In this document: piece after piece, positions 1 through 9,349 of the stretch
Layout of the letters: every line of letters begins with the position of its first letter
Position numbering within the stretch: position 1 is the stretch's first letter
DNA from: Candidatus Sodalis pierantonius str. SOPE
Lineage (GTDB): Bacteria; Pseudomonadota; Gammaproteobacteria; Enterobacterales; Enterobacteriaceae
Direction: 5' to 3'
Assembly: GCF_000517405.1 (NCBI RefSeq)
Contig: NZ_CP006568.1
Location: 3,534,001 to 3,598,000, forward strand
DNA length: 64,000 nucleotides
Program-made: the position numbers and the translations under genes
The notes under the pieces: generated by a model
The model's database searches: none
What the model saw: the letters and a program-made list of their open reading frames with translations, nothing else
What the model was told of the DNA's origin: nothing

Positions 1-463
1 TAGCGTGCGTTACTGGCGAGTGGGTCGGTTGCTGGCCCATCTTCACCAGTGTCAGGTAGACGGGACCTATCTAAAACAGCTTAATCAGTTAGAAAAAATA
101 GAGTTACTGATCTTGGACGACGTGGGCCTAGAATCAATAAGTCCGATGCAGGCAACGATGCTGTTGGAGGTGATGGAAGATCGCTACGACAAAAGCAGCA
201 GCATCCTGATCAGTCAACTGCCGGTGAAAAAATGGTATGGACTGATAGAAAACCCCACGACAGCTGACGCGTTACTCGATCGGTTAGTACACCCCAGCTA
301 TAGACTGGAACTTAAAGGCGAATCACTACGCAAAGAGCAAGGAGTAGCCAGCACAGGAAAAATAGACTAAACCCGAGTCAGAAGATGAGCGAACACGTGA
401 TCGAATATCACTGGAATGGGTGATCGGAAAATATCGGAATAACTGATCGGATGTCGCCGGAAC
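1..463 (+). mobile_element. IS21-family element, right part (copy A)
   Basis: The 3' part of istB is followed by about 95 bp of GATCGGA-type terminal repeats, the multi-repeat end typical of IS21. The element is cut by the window edge on the left. On the right an IS256 copy abuts it a few bases short of the expected tip: the other end of this IS type finishes in CCGGAACCAGCA, and here only CCGGAAC remains. The same IS21-IS256 junction recurs inverted near 25.7 kb. Confidence 0.85.
2..370 (+). CDS. istB: IstB-type ATPase of IS21, C-terminal part (cut by window edge)
   Basis: This is the C-terminal 122 residues of the AAA+ helper ATPase that works with the IS21 transposase in target choice. 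The Walker B segment LLILDDVG is visible near residue 38 of the fragment. The Walker A part lies before the window. The sequence is almost identical to the istB copies at 26 kb and 42.7 kb, both of which carry frameshifts. Whether this copy is intact upstream cannot be seen. Confidence 0.85.
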   Translation, partial: SVRYWRVGRLLAHLHQCQVDGTYLKQLNQLEKIELLILDDVGLESISPMQATMLLEVMEDRYDKSSSILISQLPVKKWYGLIENPTTADALLDRLVHPSYRLELKGESLRKEQGVASTGKID

Positions 464-1780
464 GACCCTGTACACGATTCTGTGTAAATGCCTTTTCTCA
501 GAAGTGACCGTCCAGGGGCGGTCACCGAACTCGATAATAAAGCGGCTCATTGCCATGCGCCAGTCCCTCAAAGGCATTGTCCATTTCTGTGAGGCCGCCT
601 GTATCGCCAGCCACACCACCTTTTTCACTGCGTCGTCGGTCGGGAACACCTTGCGCTTTTTGATGGCATGCCGGATCACGCTGTTTAACGACTCGATGGC
701 GTTGGTCGTGTAGATCACCTTGCGGATGTCCGTTGGGTAGGCAAAGAACGTGGCCAAATTGGCCCAGTTTGCCTGCCAGCTTCGACTTATTTGCGGGTAG
801 CGGATGTCCCAGGCACTGGAGAACGCTTCCAGCGCCTGCAAGCCGGCTTCTTCCGTAGGGGCCTGATAGATAGCTTTCAGGTCGCGGGTGACGGCCTTGT
901 AGTCCTTCCAGGAGACGAATCGCAGGCTGTTGCGCACCATATGCACGATACACAGCTGGAGCCGCGCCTCCGGATACACCGCGTTAATAGCGTCAGGGAA
1001 ACCTTTCAGCCCGTCTACGCAGGCGATAAGGATATCGTTCAGGCCGCGGTTTTTCAGCTCTGTCAGCACGTTCAGCCAGAACTTTGCGCCTTCATTTTCG
1101 GCCAGCCACATACCTAGCAACTCTTTCTGGCCTTCGATGTTGATGCCCAGCGCCAGGAACACAGATTTGTTGATGATGCGGCTGTCCTGCCGGACTTTTA
1201 GAACGATACAGTCAAGATAAACAATGGGATAGACTGCATCCAGAGGCCGGTTTTGCCATTCGACAACCTGCTCCATGACCGCATCGGTGACCTTTGAGAC
1301 CAGCGCCGGCGAGACATCGGCGTTATACAGCTCTTTGAACGCGGCGGCGATCTCGCGGGTGGTCATCCCTTTGGCGTACAACGATAAAATCTGGTTATCC
1401 ATCCCGGTAATCCGGGTCTGGTTCTTCTTCACCAGTTGCGGTTCAAAGGAACCGTCACGATCGCGCGGAGTACGCAGCGCCAGCGGGCCATCGCCAGTGG
1501 TAACGGTTTTTGTGGAATAGCCGTTGTGGGCGTTGGTCCCCGGTTTAGGCTGATTTTTATCGTAGCCGAGGTGATGGGTCATTTCGGCATTGAGAGCTGC
1601 TTCGACGCTGATTTTTTTCAGCAGCCGATCGAAGTGACTGAGATCTTCGGGGGTTTTGAGATTTTTGGCCAGTTCGTTAGCCTGAGCCTGCAACTGTTTT
1701 TCGTCCATAAATTAACCTGTTTTTGATGTTGGATTGAACATATCAAAATCAGGCAAATACACAAATTTCTAAACAGGCTC
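464..1780 (-). mobile_element. IS256-family element, copy 1
   Basis: The element is bounded by imperfect inverted repeats of about 30 bp: GACCCTGTACACGATTCTGT at the low end and the complement of GAGCCTGTTTAGAAATTTGT at the high end. It is 1317 bp, which is 2 bp longer than copy 3 (1315 bp) because of a 2-bp insertion near the transposase 3' end. No target duplication is visible: the flanks are IS21 sequence on one side and unrelated DNA beside hicB on the other. This suggests a later deletion or recombination. Confidence 0.88.
498..1708 (-). pseudogene. IS256-family (mutator-type) transposase, frameshifted near C-terminus
   Basis: This DDE transposase aligns along its length with the 402-residue copy at 41.1-42.3 kb, with D166, D232 and E339 present. 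An extra GG close to the end (CCAGGGGCGG instead of CCAGGCGG, about position 516) shifts the frame after FGDR. Translation would miss the normal stop at 498 and run out of the element to 326 in IS21, giving a spurious 460-residue product. Only the last five residues are affected, so activity may be retained. I call it a pseudogene with that caveat. Confidence 0.8.
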
Positions 1781-1817
1781 AAGGCCCGCAGATGCGAGCC
1801 TATGCGGTCTGATTAGA

Positions 1818-2225
1818 TTAAGCTGCTTGCAATTCCAACCGTTTTCCAAGGGCGAGCATTGCGCGCTGTACTGTGTCGATTTTTGTGGAATGATGCAGAT
1901 CAAACAGGCGGGTTACCTCCTGTTTTTTTACTCCCATGCGCGCTGCCAGCTCAACTTGTGTTAAGCCAGAATCAACAAACGCATTAAGCAGCACCACTTT
2001 TGACGCAACGCTTAGCGGGACGTCTACATAATCGCCAGTGATGGCGCTGGGCGGTGGGACTTTACGGTTATCCTCAAAGTAAAAATCAAATGAGGTGACA
2101 AGCGCATCAAGCGCCATCGCTAATGCTTCGTCCCGGCTGTCCCCTTGGGTTAACGCCTCGGGTATATTCGGGAAAGACACCATAAAACCGCCTGTATCTG
2201 GCTGCAAGTTTACGGGATATCGCAT
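1818..2225 (-). CDS. hicB: HicB-family antitoxin with C-terminal helix-turn-helix
   Basis: This 135-residue protein has the HicB fold at the N-terminus (MRYPVNL, then GGFMVSFPNIPEALTQGD, residues 1-30). A DNA-binding helix-turn-helix lies around residues 85-115 (LTQVELAARMGVKKQEVTRL). HicB binds and neutralises the HicA mRNA-cleaving toxin and represses its own operon. It lies directly downstream of hicA on the same strand, the usual toxin-first order. hicA is destroyed by an IS element, so this antitoxin is now an orphan. The IS also cuts it off from the operon promoter at 3544-3572, and it may have become transcriptionally silent. The frame itself is intact. Confidence 0.9.
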   Translation of the reverse strand: MRYPVNLQPDTGGFMVSFPNIPEALTQGDSRDEALAMALDALVTSFDFYFEDNRKVPPPSAITGDYVDVPLSVASKVVLLNAFVDSGLTQVELAARMGVKKQEVTRLFDLHHSTKIDTVQRAMLALGKRLELQAA

Positions 2226-2323
2226 ATCGTCTTAGTGAATCTCCGCGAGTACCAGCCCCGTAGGGCTGGTTTTTTATTTCAAGCCAAGCTGCTTAAGTAT
2301 GGCCTTACGCAGCGCTTCTTTTA

Positions 2324-3378
2324 CGCTTTGTTGAATAAATCCGAAATTTTTGACGACTTCCTCCCTATCAGGGCGATTGTTACATGATGCGGACGCTGTT
2401 TGGCATTCCTAACAACGTGATCCGGTTAAGCGCTTTGACCATTGCCATAGCCTCACCTACCTGCGCGTCATAGTCATGCAGACTCAGATGACCACCCAGA
2501 AGTATTTTAAACCGGAACATGGCCGTTTCAGCCAGTGAACGCCGGTGATAACCTACTTTCTTTTTCCAGGTATCGTTATTGCCGCTCAGATGCTGATTTG
2601 CCACCGCATGGTTACGCTCATGGTATCGAGCTGGCCAATATTGCGCACCACTTCGCGGTGGGATAAGCGGCTTTATTTTTTTCCTCAGCAGAGCATCATG
2701 ACAGTAACGCGTATCGTAAGCACTGTCAGCCGACGCTTCCCTGATTTTCCGGTGGGTTTGGTTAATCAGCCCGGGCAGCGCCTGCGCATCTGTCGTACCG
2801 CTTAGCGATAAATCGGCACAGATAATTTCATGTGTCGCGCTATCTACTGCCAGATGAAGCTTGCGCCATACTCTGCGCCTCTCAGCCCCATGCTGCCTGA
2901 CTTTCCATTCGCCTTCGCCGAAGATTTTCAGGCCGGTGCCATCGATGACCAGGTGTGAGATTTCGCCGCGGGTTGGCGTTTTTATGCTGATGTCGACGGT
3001 TTTTGCTCGCCGGCTGACCAGAGAGTAATCTGGGCAGCGCAGCGACAGCCCCATCAGTTTAAAAATCGAGTCAACGAAACCCTGTAACGCCCGGAGCGAA
3101 AGGTTAAACACGCGCTTTATCATCAGAACCGTGGTAATGGCCATATCGGTGTAGTGAAGCGGCCGGCCACGATGTTCAGGTGGTGTACTCTCAGTCCATG
3201 CAGCAATGGCTGACTCATCAAGCCATACTGTCAGGTCCCCCCGCTGCCTGAGCGCATTGTTATATGCGGGCCAGTTGGTAATTTTAAACTTTTGCTTTGC
3301 CATGGGGACCTGATGTTGAAACGAATGTAGTGATCAGAGCCGCCAGTCACCTAAAAGTTCGATTTATTCAACAAAGCC
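2324..3378 (-). mobile_element. IS903-like element (IS5 family), 1055 bp, inside hicA
   Basis: The termini are GGCTTTGTTGAATAAATCGA (high end, start of the transposase strand) and CGCTTTGTTGAATAAATCCG (low end), very like IS903. The 9-bp target duplication CTTCTTTTA lies at 2315-2323 and 3379-3387. The element carries one transposase gene. About fifteen complete or partial copies of it occur in this window. Confidence 0.95.
2380..3303 (-). CDS. IS903-like transposase, intact
   Basis: This 307-residue transposase has the length of the IS903 transposase. The DDE triad is D121 (VIDGTG), D193 (ASADSAYD) and E259. E259 sits in the IS4/IS5 signature Y-x2-R-x3-E-x6-K (Y252, R255, E259, K266). The start is the ATG in CCCCATGGCAAAG after the left inverted repeat. 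This copy shares a rare T267I change with the copy at 46736-47659, so the two are close siblings. Confidence 0.95.
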   Translation of the reverse strand: MAKQKFKITNWPAYNNALRQRGDLTVWLDESAIAAWTESTPPEHRGRPLHYTDMAITTVLMIKRVFNLSLRALQGFVDSIFKLMGLSLRCPDYSLVSRRAKTVDISIKTPTRGEISHLVIDGTGLKIFGEGEWKVRQHGAERRRVWRKLHLAVDSATHEIICADLSLSGTTDAQALPGLINQTHRKIREASADSAYDTRYCHDALLRKKIKPLIPPRSGAQYWPARYHERNHAVANQHLSGNNDTWKKKVGYHRRSLAETAMFRFKILLGGHLSLHDYDAQVGEAMAMVKALNRITLLGMPNSVRIM

Positions 3379-3543
3379 CTTCTTTTATCTCAGTTCCGGG
3401 ATGTCTTGGCATTACGCTTCGCTTCCCGTTTAGTTTGAGCTTCAAATGGTTCGTGCCGTTTGAAACCTCTACCCCCTGAGATTCAAGCCACCGCCTGAAC
3501 TCGCTTTGCTTCACTACTCCTCCTGTCTGTTGAACATGAAACT

Positions 3544-3572
3544 ATAGTAAGCAATTTTGCTTACCAGGTCAA
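3544..3572 (-). promoter_or_regulatory. hicAB promoter with palindromic operator
   Basis: On the minus strand, TTGACC (3567-3572) and TACTAT (3544-3549) are separated by 17 bp. Between them and overlapping the -10 is the near-perfect palindrome GTAAGCAAAATTGCTTAC (3547-3564), in the position expected for autorepression by HicB. It lies about 30 bp upstream of the hicA GTG. Confidence 0.7.
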
Positions 3573-3604
3573 TATTTTTGTTTACTTAATTTCAGGAGGG
3601 CAAT

Positions 3605-3633
3605 AAAAAAGCCCCGGCGTATTGCCAGGGCTT
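3605..3633 (-). terminator. Rho-independent terminator
   Basis: The arms AAGCCCTGGC and GCCGGGGCTT form a stem around a 5-nt loop, followed on the minus strand by a run of T. It lies downstream of the phage gene at 3697-4248 and upstream of the hicAB promoter, so it insulates the two. Confidence 0.75.
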
Positions 3634-3696
3634 AATGTTCTTTGCCACCGCATACAGCAATAGCTGTATATTTAATTTATCTGAATAATAGCCATA

Positions 3697-4248
3697 TTAA
3701 TTGACTTTTGCAATAGCTTGCTGCGAGAAATCTATTTTTTGTTGCGACCTCGTTCTCACAGCACATAACAAAGATGCACTATCTAGTCGTATAAATATTG
3801 AGTGCATAGTATGCCAATATGCTGAATAGTTTTTGCTCCAGTTGTCTGCTTTGACCCCTATCAATTCCGCCAATTTTTGTCATTGGTAGGTCTCTCGCCC
3901 TGCCAGTTCTGCTTTTACGTCCTGTGCCGCCAGCCAGATAAGCGCCCTCATACGCTCCATTGTCTTGCCCGCGATTTTCCGCACCCCCAGTTGCTTTTTG
4001 AATTCAGCCCAAGCCCACTGTGTTATCGTGACATGGTGTTCAAATCGAATATTTTCGCTATAGTTCCAAAGCAGCCACGCTTTTTGATGCTCATCAAATG
4101 ACAACACCGCCCGACGCCACGACGCTGTGACGAATTCGATTGGCTGCACAAGCGCGATAGACGAGCCTTTGGCCCGCGACTGCTTACCGGGCAGCGGCGG
4201 ATTGTTGAGCGTAATCATTTCTTCTGATATCTCATCCCATACTTTCAT
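3697..4248 (-). pseudogene. Phage late-regulator-like gene (antiterminator/DUF1133-like), internal stop
   Basis: From ATG at 4248 the product reads MKVWDEISEEMITL and runs 122 residues to a TGA at 3880-3882. The same frame then continues with convincing protein (QKLAELIGVKADNWSKNYS) to a stop at 3697, 183 codons in all, so the TGA is a nonsense mutation, probably from TGG. The C-terminal helix-turn-helix-like segment and the length recall small phage antitermination/DUF1133 proteins. I recognise the style, not a precise family. The frame is also open upstream to the IS boundary at 4301 (AWVENVQFDTNRYRRKR), so the N-terminus may have been longer and been cut by the IS. Confidence 0.45.
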
Positions 4249-4300
4249 TCTTTTGCGCCGGTATCTGTTCGTATCAAATTGTACGTTTTCTACCCATGCC

Positions 4301-5351
4301 CGCTTTGTTGAATAAATCCGAAATTTGTGACGACTTCCTCCCTATCAGGGCGATTGTTACATGATGCGGACGCTGTTTGGCATTCCTAACAGCGTGATCC
4401 GGTTAAGCGCTTTGACCATTGCCATAGCCTCACCTACCTGCGCGTCATAGTCATGCAGACTCAGATGACCACCCAGAAGTGTTTTAAACCAGAACATGGC
4501 CGTTTCAGCCAGTGAACGCCGGTGATAACCTACTTTTTTTTTCCAGGTATCATTATTGCCGCTCAGATGCTGATTTACCACCGCATGGTTACGCTCATGG
4601 TATCGAGCTGGCCAATATTGCGCACCACTTCGCGGTGGGATAAGCGGCTTTATTTTTTTCCTCAGCAGAGCATCATGACAGTAACGCGTATCGTAAGCAC
4701 TGTCAGCCGACGCTTCCCTGATTTTCCGGTGGGTTTGGTTAATCAGCCCGGGCAGCGCCTGCGCATCTGTCGTACCGCTTAGCGATAAATCGGTACAGAT
4801 AATTTCATGTGTCGCGCTATCTACTGCCAGATGAAGCTTGCGCCATACTCTGCGCCTCTCAGCCCCATGCTGCCTGACTTTCCATTCGCCTTCGCCGAAG
4901 ATTTTCAGGCCGGTGCCATCGATGACCAGGTGTGAGATTTCGCCACGGGTTGGCGTTTTTATGCTGATGTCGACGGTTTTTGCTCGCCGGCTGACCAGAG
5001 AGTAATCTGGGCAGCGCAGTGACAGCCCCATCAGTTTAAAAATCGCGTCAACGAAACCCTGTAACGCCCGGAGCGAAAGGTTAAACACGCGCTTTATCAT
5101 CAGAACCGTGGTAATGGCCATATCGGTGTAGTGAAGCGGCCGGCCACGATGTTCAAGTGGTGTACTCTCAGTCCATGCAGCAATGGCTGACTCATCAAGC
5201 CATACTGTCAGGTCCCCCCGCTGCCTGAGCGCATTGTTGTATGCGGGCCAGTTGGTGATTTTAAACTTTTGCTTTGCCATGGGGACCTGATGTTGAAACG
5301 AATGTAGTGATCAGAGCCGCCAGTCACCTAAAAGTTCTATTCAACAAAGCC
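4301..5351 (-). mobile_element. IS903-like element with damaged terminal repeat, no target duplication
   Basis: The element is 1051 bp. The high-end repeat lacks 4 bp (AAAAGTTCTATTCAAC instead of AAAAGTTCGATTTATTCAAC). The flanks ACCCATGCC and CCTCCTATA do not match. The broken end predicts an immobile copy, and the unmatched flanks suggest recombination between IS copies that removed the DNA between two phage genes. Confidence 0.9.
4357..5280 (-). CDS. IS903-like transposase, diverged copy
   Basis: This copy is full length (307 residues) with the triad D121, D193 and E259 in place. It carries several private substitutions, for example TPLEH for TPPEH, ICTDLS for ICADLS, VVNQ for VANQ, and FWFK for FRFK next to the Y-x2-R-x3-E-x6-K signature. 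It is the most diverged intact copy here, so probably one of the older ones. Confidence 0.9.
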   Translation of the reverse strand: MAKQKFKITNWPAYNNALRQRGDLTVWLDESAIAAWTESTPLEHRGRPLHYTDMAITTVLMIKRVFNLSLRALQGFVDAIFKLMGLSLRCPDYSLVSRRAKTVDISIKTPTRGEISHLVIDGTGLKIFGEGEWKVRQHGAERRRVWRKLHLAVDSATHEIICTDLSLSGTTDAQALPGLINQTHRKIREASADSAYDTRYCHDALLRKKIKPLIPPRSGAQYWPARYHERNHAVVNQHLSGNNDTWKKKVGYHRRSLAETAMFWFKTLLGGHLSLHDYDAQVGEAMAMVKALNRITLLGMPNSVRIM

Positions 5352-5573
5352 CCTCCTATACTGCAAAAAGATACATCTTGGTATTCAGCGAGGTTGTAAT
5401 GCCATCCACTTCACCGTCAATCAACTCCTTTAATGCTGGAGAGTTTTCCCCTCTGATGATGGGGCAGACAGATTTTCAAAAATGGAAAAGCGGCTGTAAA
5501 AAGGTGCTGAACTTTATACCCCGTTCACAAGGGCCCTTAGAGCGTAGAGGCGGAACCTATTACGTGAATCCGA

Positions 5574-6630
5574 TGCTTTGTTGAATAAATCCGAAATTTG
5601 TGACGACTTCCTCCCTATCAGGGCGATTGTTACATGATGCGGACGCTGTTTGGCATTCCTAACAGTGTGATCCGGTTAAGTGCTTTAACCATTGCCATTG
5701 CCTCACCTACCTGCGCGTCATAGTCATGCAGACTCAGATGACCACCCAGAAGTGTTTTAAACCGGAACATGGCCGTTTCAGCCAGTGAACGCCGGTGATA
5801 ACCTACTTTCTTTTTCCAGGTATCGTTATTGCCGCTCAGATGCTGATTTGCCACCGCATGGTTACGCTCATAGTATCGAGCTGGCCAATATTGCGCACCA
5901 CTTCGCGGTGGGATAAGCGGCTTTATTTTTTTCCTCAGCAGAGCATCATGACAGTAACGCGTATCGTAAGCACTGTCAGCCGACGCTTCCCTGATTTTCC
6001 GGTGGGTTTGGTTAATCAGCCCGGGCAGCGCCTGCGCATCTGTCGTACCGCTTAGCGATAAATCGGCACAGATAATTTCATGTGTCACGCTATCTACTGC
6101 CAGATGAAGCTTGCGCCATACTCTGCGCCTCTCAGCCCCATGCTGCCTGACTTTCCATGCGCCTTCGCCGAAGACTTTCAGGCCGGTGCCATCGATGACC
6201 AGGTGTGAGATTTCGCCGCGGGTTGGCGTTTTTATGCTGATGTCGACGGTTTTTGCTCGCCGGCTGACCAGAGAGTAATCTGGGCAGCGCAGCGACAGCC
6301 CCATCAGTTTAAAAATTGAGTCAACGAAACCCTGTAACGCCCGGAGCGAAAGGTTAAACACGCGCTTTATCATCAGAACCGTGGTAAATGGCCATATCGG
6401 TGTAGTGAAGGCGGCCGGCCACGATGTTCAGGTGGTGTACTCTCAGTCCATGCAGCAATGGCTGACTCATCAAGCCATACTGTCAGGTCCCCCCGCTGCC
6501 TGAGCGCATTGTTGTATGCGGGCCAGTTGGTAATTTTAAACTTTTGCTTTGCCATGGGGACCTGATGTTGAAACGAATGTAGTGATCAGAGCCGCCAGTC
6601 ACCTAAAAGTTCGATTTATTCAACAAAGCC
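5574..6630 (-). mobile_element. IS903-like element inside phage tail gene
   Basis: The element is 1057 bp with a 9-bp duplication TGAATCCGA (5565-5573 and 6631-6639). It is two bases longer than standard because of two 1-bp insertions in the transposase gene. Confidence 0.93.
5630..6555 (-). pseudogene. IS903-like transposase, two single-base insertions
   Basis: The first 50 or so residues are normal from ATG at 6555. An extra G (GAAGGCGGCC, about 6411) and an extra A (GGTAAATGG, about 6388) then shift the frame for a short stretch before the original register is partly regained. The downstream frame (5630-6373) carries D121 to the C-terminus but lacks the N-terminal DNA-binding part. Confidence 0.9.
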
Positions 6631-6885
6631 TGAATCCGACTAAAAATACTTCTGCCAATGTTTGGCTTGGTAGGTTTGAGTACAACACCACGCAAGCGTT
6701 TATCCTTGAATTTGGTGAATATTATATCCGGTTTTATTCTGATCATGGGGTTGTTTTAGACGGTGACAACAATACGCTTGAAATTACTTCACCATGGAAT
6801 GAGTCCGCATTAACGAATGATGATGGCAGCTTTGGTTTGTCCATGGTTCAAAGTGGCGATGTTGTTTATATCTGTACTTACTCGG

Positions 6886-7940
6886 CGCTTTGTTGAATAA
6901 ATCCGAAATTTGTGACGACTTCCTCCCTATCAGGGCGATTGTTACATGATGCGGACGCTGTTTGGCATTCCTAACAGTGTGATCCGGTTAAGTGCTTTAA
7001 CCATTGCCATTGCCTCACCTACCTGCGCGTCATAGTCATGCAGACTCAGATGACCACCCAGAAGTGTTTTAAACCGGAACATGGCCGTTTCAGCCAGTGA
7101 ACGCCGGTGATAACCTACTTTCTTTTTCCAGGTATCGTTATTGCCCCTCAGATGCTGATTTGCCACCGCATGGTTACGCTCATGGTATCGAGCTGGCCAA
7201 TATTGTGCACCACTTCGCGGTGGGATAAGCGGCTTTATTTTTTTCCTCAGCAGAGCATCATGACAGTAACGCGTATCGTAAGCACTGTCAGCCGACGCTT
7301 CCCTGATTTTCCGGTGGGTTTGGTTAATCAGCCCGGGCAGCGCCTGCGCATCTGTCGTACCGCTTAGCGATAAATCGGCACAGATAATTTCATGTGTCAC
7401 GCTATCTACTGCCAGATGAAGCTTGCGCCATACTCTGCGTCTCTCAGCCCCATGCTGCCTGACTTTCCATTCGCCTTCGCCGAAGACTTTCAGGCCGGTG
7501 CCATCGATGACCAGGTGTGAGATTTCGCCGCGGGTTGGCGTTTTTATGCTGATGTCGACGGTTTTTGCTCGCCGGCTGACCAGAGAGTAATCTGGGCAGC
7601 GCAGCGACAGCCCCATCAGTTTAAAAATCGAGTCAACGAAACCCTGTAACGCCCGGAGCGAAAGGTTAAACACGCGCTTTATCATCAGAACCGTGGTAAT
7701 GGCCATATCGGTGTAGTGAAGCGGCCGGCCACGATGTTCAGGTGGTGTACTCTCAGTCCATGCAGCAATGGCTGACTCATCAAGCCATACTGTCAGGTCC
7801 CCCCGCTGCCTGAGCGCATTGTTGTATGCGGGCCAGTTGGTAATTTTAAACTTTTGCTTTGCCATGGGGACCTGATGTTGAAACGAATGTAGTGATCAGA
7901 GCCGCCAGTCACCTAAAAGTTCGATTTATTCAACAAAGCC
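6886..7940 (-). mobile_element. IS903-like element, no target duplication
   Basis: The element is a standard 1055 bp with both inverted repeats. The 9 bp on either side differ (CTTACTCGG and CGATTGATC). The phage tail gene stops at its left edge and does not resume on the right, which indicates that adjacent DNA was deleted, probably by recombination between copies. Confidence 0.92.
6942..7865 (-). CDS. IS903-like transposase, intact
   Basis: The protein is 307 residues with an intact DDE triad. It belongs to the V127/V156 subtype (KVFGEGEW, DSVTHE). It has a private S240R change (NQHLRGNN). Confidence 0.93.
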   Translation of the reverse strand: MAKQKFKITNWPAYNNALRQRGDLTVWLDESAIAAWTESTPPEHRGRPLHYTDMAITTVLMIKRVFNLSLRALQGFVDSIFKLMGLSLRCPDYSLVSRRAKTVDISIKTPTRGEISHLVIDGTGLKVFGEGEWKVRQHGAERRRVWRKLHLAVDSVTHEIICADLSLSGTTDAQALPGLINQTHRKIREASADSAYDTRYCHDALLRKKIKPLIPPRSGAQYWPARYHERNHAVANQHLRGNNDTWKKKVGYHRRSLAETAMFRFKTLLGGHLSLHDYDAQVGEAMAMVKALNRITLLGMPNSVRIM

Positions 7941-8231
7941 CGATTGATCTTCAAAAGCGTGATCCGTGATTTCGCCCGATGCCACGCCGATTCCGGTGTA
8001 TTATTACCCTTATTTCGGTCATGGGGCGACGAATAATCCAATGTTACTTAAGCATCAGGCGGTTATTACTTGTCCTGCCGAACAGGAATATTGCACTTTG
8101 CGGCAGCCGGCTATTCGGCCTGAGCCGAAAAGAGGGCAGCAGAGAAATGCGCGTGCGGTGGAATAAAATGCCGCTGTAAGCGACAGCGTAATCCACCGGC
8201 AGCGCCACAGTGACAGCAAGTGAGCCTGCAC
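7941..8231. other. Unassigned stretch between IS and amidase remnant
   Basis: About 290 bp. A short open frame from 7966 (66 codons) is not recognisable and has no convincing ribosome site. It is probably the edge of a deleted phage or chromosomal gene. Confidence 0.4.
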
Positions 8232-9005
8232 TCACTTGTTGAAATATTTATCTACCAAAGCGTAGAGAATTGCTGCGGTTCATTATCCACCGTGCCCTGC
8301 CAGTCAGCGGGGCGAAAATGCAATTGAAAAGCCTGGATAAGGTTTTTATAGCCGCCGGCGCCTGTTGCTCCCGCGATGTTATAGCCGTAGGTCTTGAGTT
8401 TGGCTTTTAATCGCCGCCTGGTCAGGCGTTCCGTGTTCAGCAAAGTCGTCGCTATACTGCTGTTTAGTCGCATCATCAAACCAGGCGCCTATGCCCGCCT
8501 CGTACAACTTTCTCCAGGGAAACGCCGCGCCGGGATCGAATTTCCGCCCGGGGGCAACATCACTATGGCCGACCACCTGTGTAGGGGTTATATCTGGATA
8601 GCGTTGCAGGACAGACTGCGCTAATTGAATGATGGCCTCGACTTGCACCGGAGGATAAGGCGGGAAGGTCCATTTCCCCGCGTTAACCGACGCCAGGTTC
8701 ACATTTTCTATCCCGATAGACGTATCGTTGAGATTGTTGCGCCCGGCCCAGGCGCTAAGGCCGGCGTGCCAGGCGCGATCCTTCTCGTCCACCAGGTTGA
8801 AAATGCGCATATCATTGAAGCCGGCGTCGATATAGCTTTGATCGTCGGGATCGGGCACCAGATAATGCGCGCTGAGGGTCGCGTCGCCGCTCAGCGCGTT
8901 GACCGAGTCGGCGAAATTGAGAGCGGTGTAATGCATAATCAGAAAGCGTACGCGTTGGTTAAATCCTTTTACTGAACGGTAACTTGTCGTATCGATGGGG
9001 TACAT
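8232..9005 (-). pseudogene. N-acetylmuramoyl-L-alanine amidase (amidase_2, AmiD/AmpD type), two frameshifts
   Basis: Cell-wall amidase that would cleave the bond between MurNAc and L-alanine. The zinc-site pattern is visible: H25 in LIMHYTALNF, and VVGHSDVAPGRKFDPG later for the second His and the Asp. The C-terminal peptidoglycan-binding-like part (AFQLHFRPADW) is also present. From ATG at 9005 the frame is open for about 200 residues and shifts near 8400 (AIKSQ instead of AIKAK). A second missing base near 8278 removes the natural end (ALVDKYFNK, stop at 8232). No lipoprotein signal is seen, unlike E. coli AmiD, so this may be a cytoplasmic relative. Confidence 0.8.
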
Positions 9006-9349
9006 GGCCAGGACTCCTTCCTGTGGGATGATTGTCTAGCGCTATTCATAACACCCCCTGTCGCCGTCGGCAACGACAGGCTGTTGGGTCATTTCTAGGA
9101 CATTGCGTACGGGGCGGCAAAAGGTTGTGCCGCGCACGGTTCCCCTTGTCTACCGAAAAGGCAATTCTCAATGGGGGAACCGGCCACGCGGCGAATAGTT
9201 AGCGATATAAACGGACGGACCACCCGGCTCCGCCACGGATCGCGGGACACGTCAACAGACAAAGTGGGCGCGGTCCACATAGATGACAGATGGACACGCC
9301 ACTGGACGACCGGGCGATCAGCGACCGGTGGGCGCGCAAGCGGGCACGC
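9006..9349. other. Intergenic region, no gene seen
   Basis: About 340 bp between the amidase and acpH remnants. Short frames on both strands have no family resemblance or ribosome sites. Probably a decayed spacer. Confidence 0.5.

Larger units (their letters stand above)
2274..3514 (-). pseudogene. hicA: HicA-family mRNA interferase toxin, split by IS903-like insertion
   Basis: Removing the IS (2324-3378) and one copy of the 9-bp duplication restores a 58-residue protein from GTG at 3514. It begins VKQSEFRRWLESQG and ends KAILKQLGLK, a close match to HicA, a double-stranded-RNA-binding-fold toxin that cleaves mRNA. The catalytic-type histidine is seen in GTNHLKLKL. A strong AGGAGG site precedes the GTG. 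The insertion is clean, with CTTCTTTTA on both sides, so the gene was intact when it was hit. Confidence 0.88.
5399..6885 (+). pseudogene. Phage tail-associated protein, split by IS903-like insertion and truncated by another
   Basis: The start is ATG at 5399 after GCGAGG. The N-terminus has the phage-protein pattern FNAGEFSPLMMGQTDFQKW, then GCKKVLNFIPRSQGPLERRGGTYY. This is typical of a conserved podovirus-type tail or virion protein that begins with NAGE-SP-L-GRTD-KY. After the IS (5574-6630) and its duplication TGAATCCGA, the same frame continues (NPTKNTSANVWLGRFEYN) to 6885, where a second IS903 copy removes the rest. Family assignment is from motif memory, and the exact structural role is not known to me. 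Confidence 0.6.

Noticed and set aside
522..953. A 143-codon frame inside IS256 in another register, also at 41086-41517
   Set aside because: A shadow of the transposase reading frame. In copy 2 it becomes fused to the main frame only because of the frameshift there.
326..1708. A 460-residue transposase with a novel C-terminal tail
   Set aside because: The tail comes from a 2-bp insertion that makes the frame run out of IS256 into IS21; the normal copy ends after 402 residues.
2251..2277. Terminator hairpin (ACCAGCCC/GGGCTGGT with T run) between hicA and hicB
   Set aside because: The T run follows on the plus strand, against the direction of hicAB, and no plus-strand gene feeds it; not called.
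2545..2805. Recurrent 86-codon frame opposite each IS903 transposase
   Set aside because: It appears in all copies because the transposase sequence is conserved; it has no ribosome site and no protein features.
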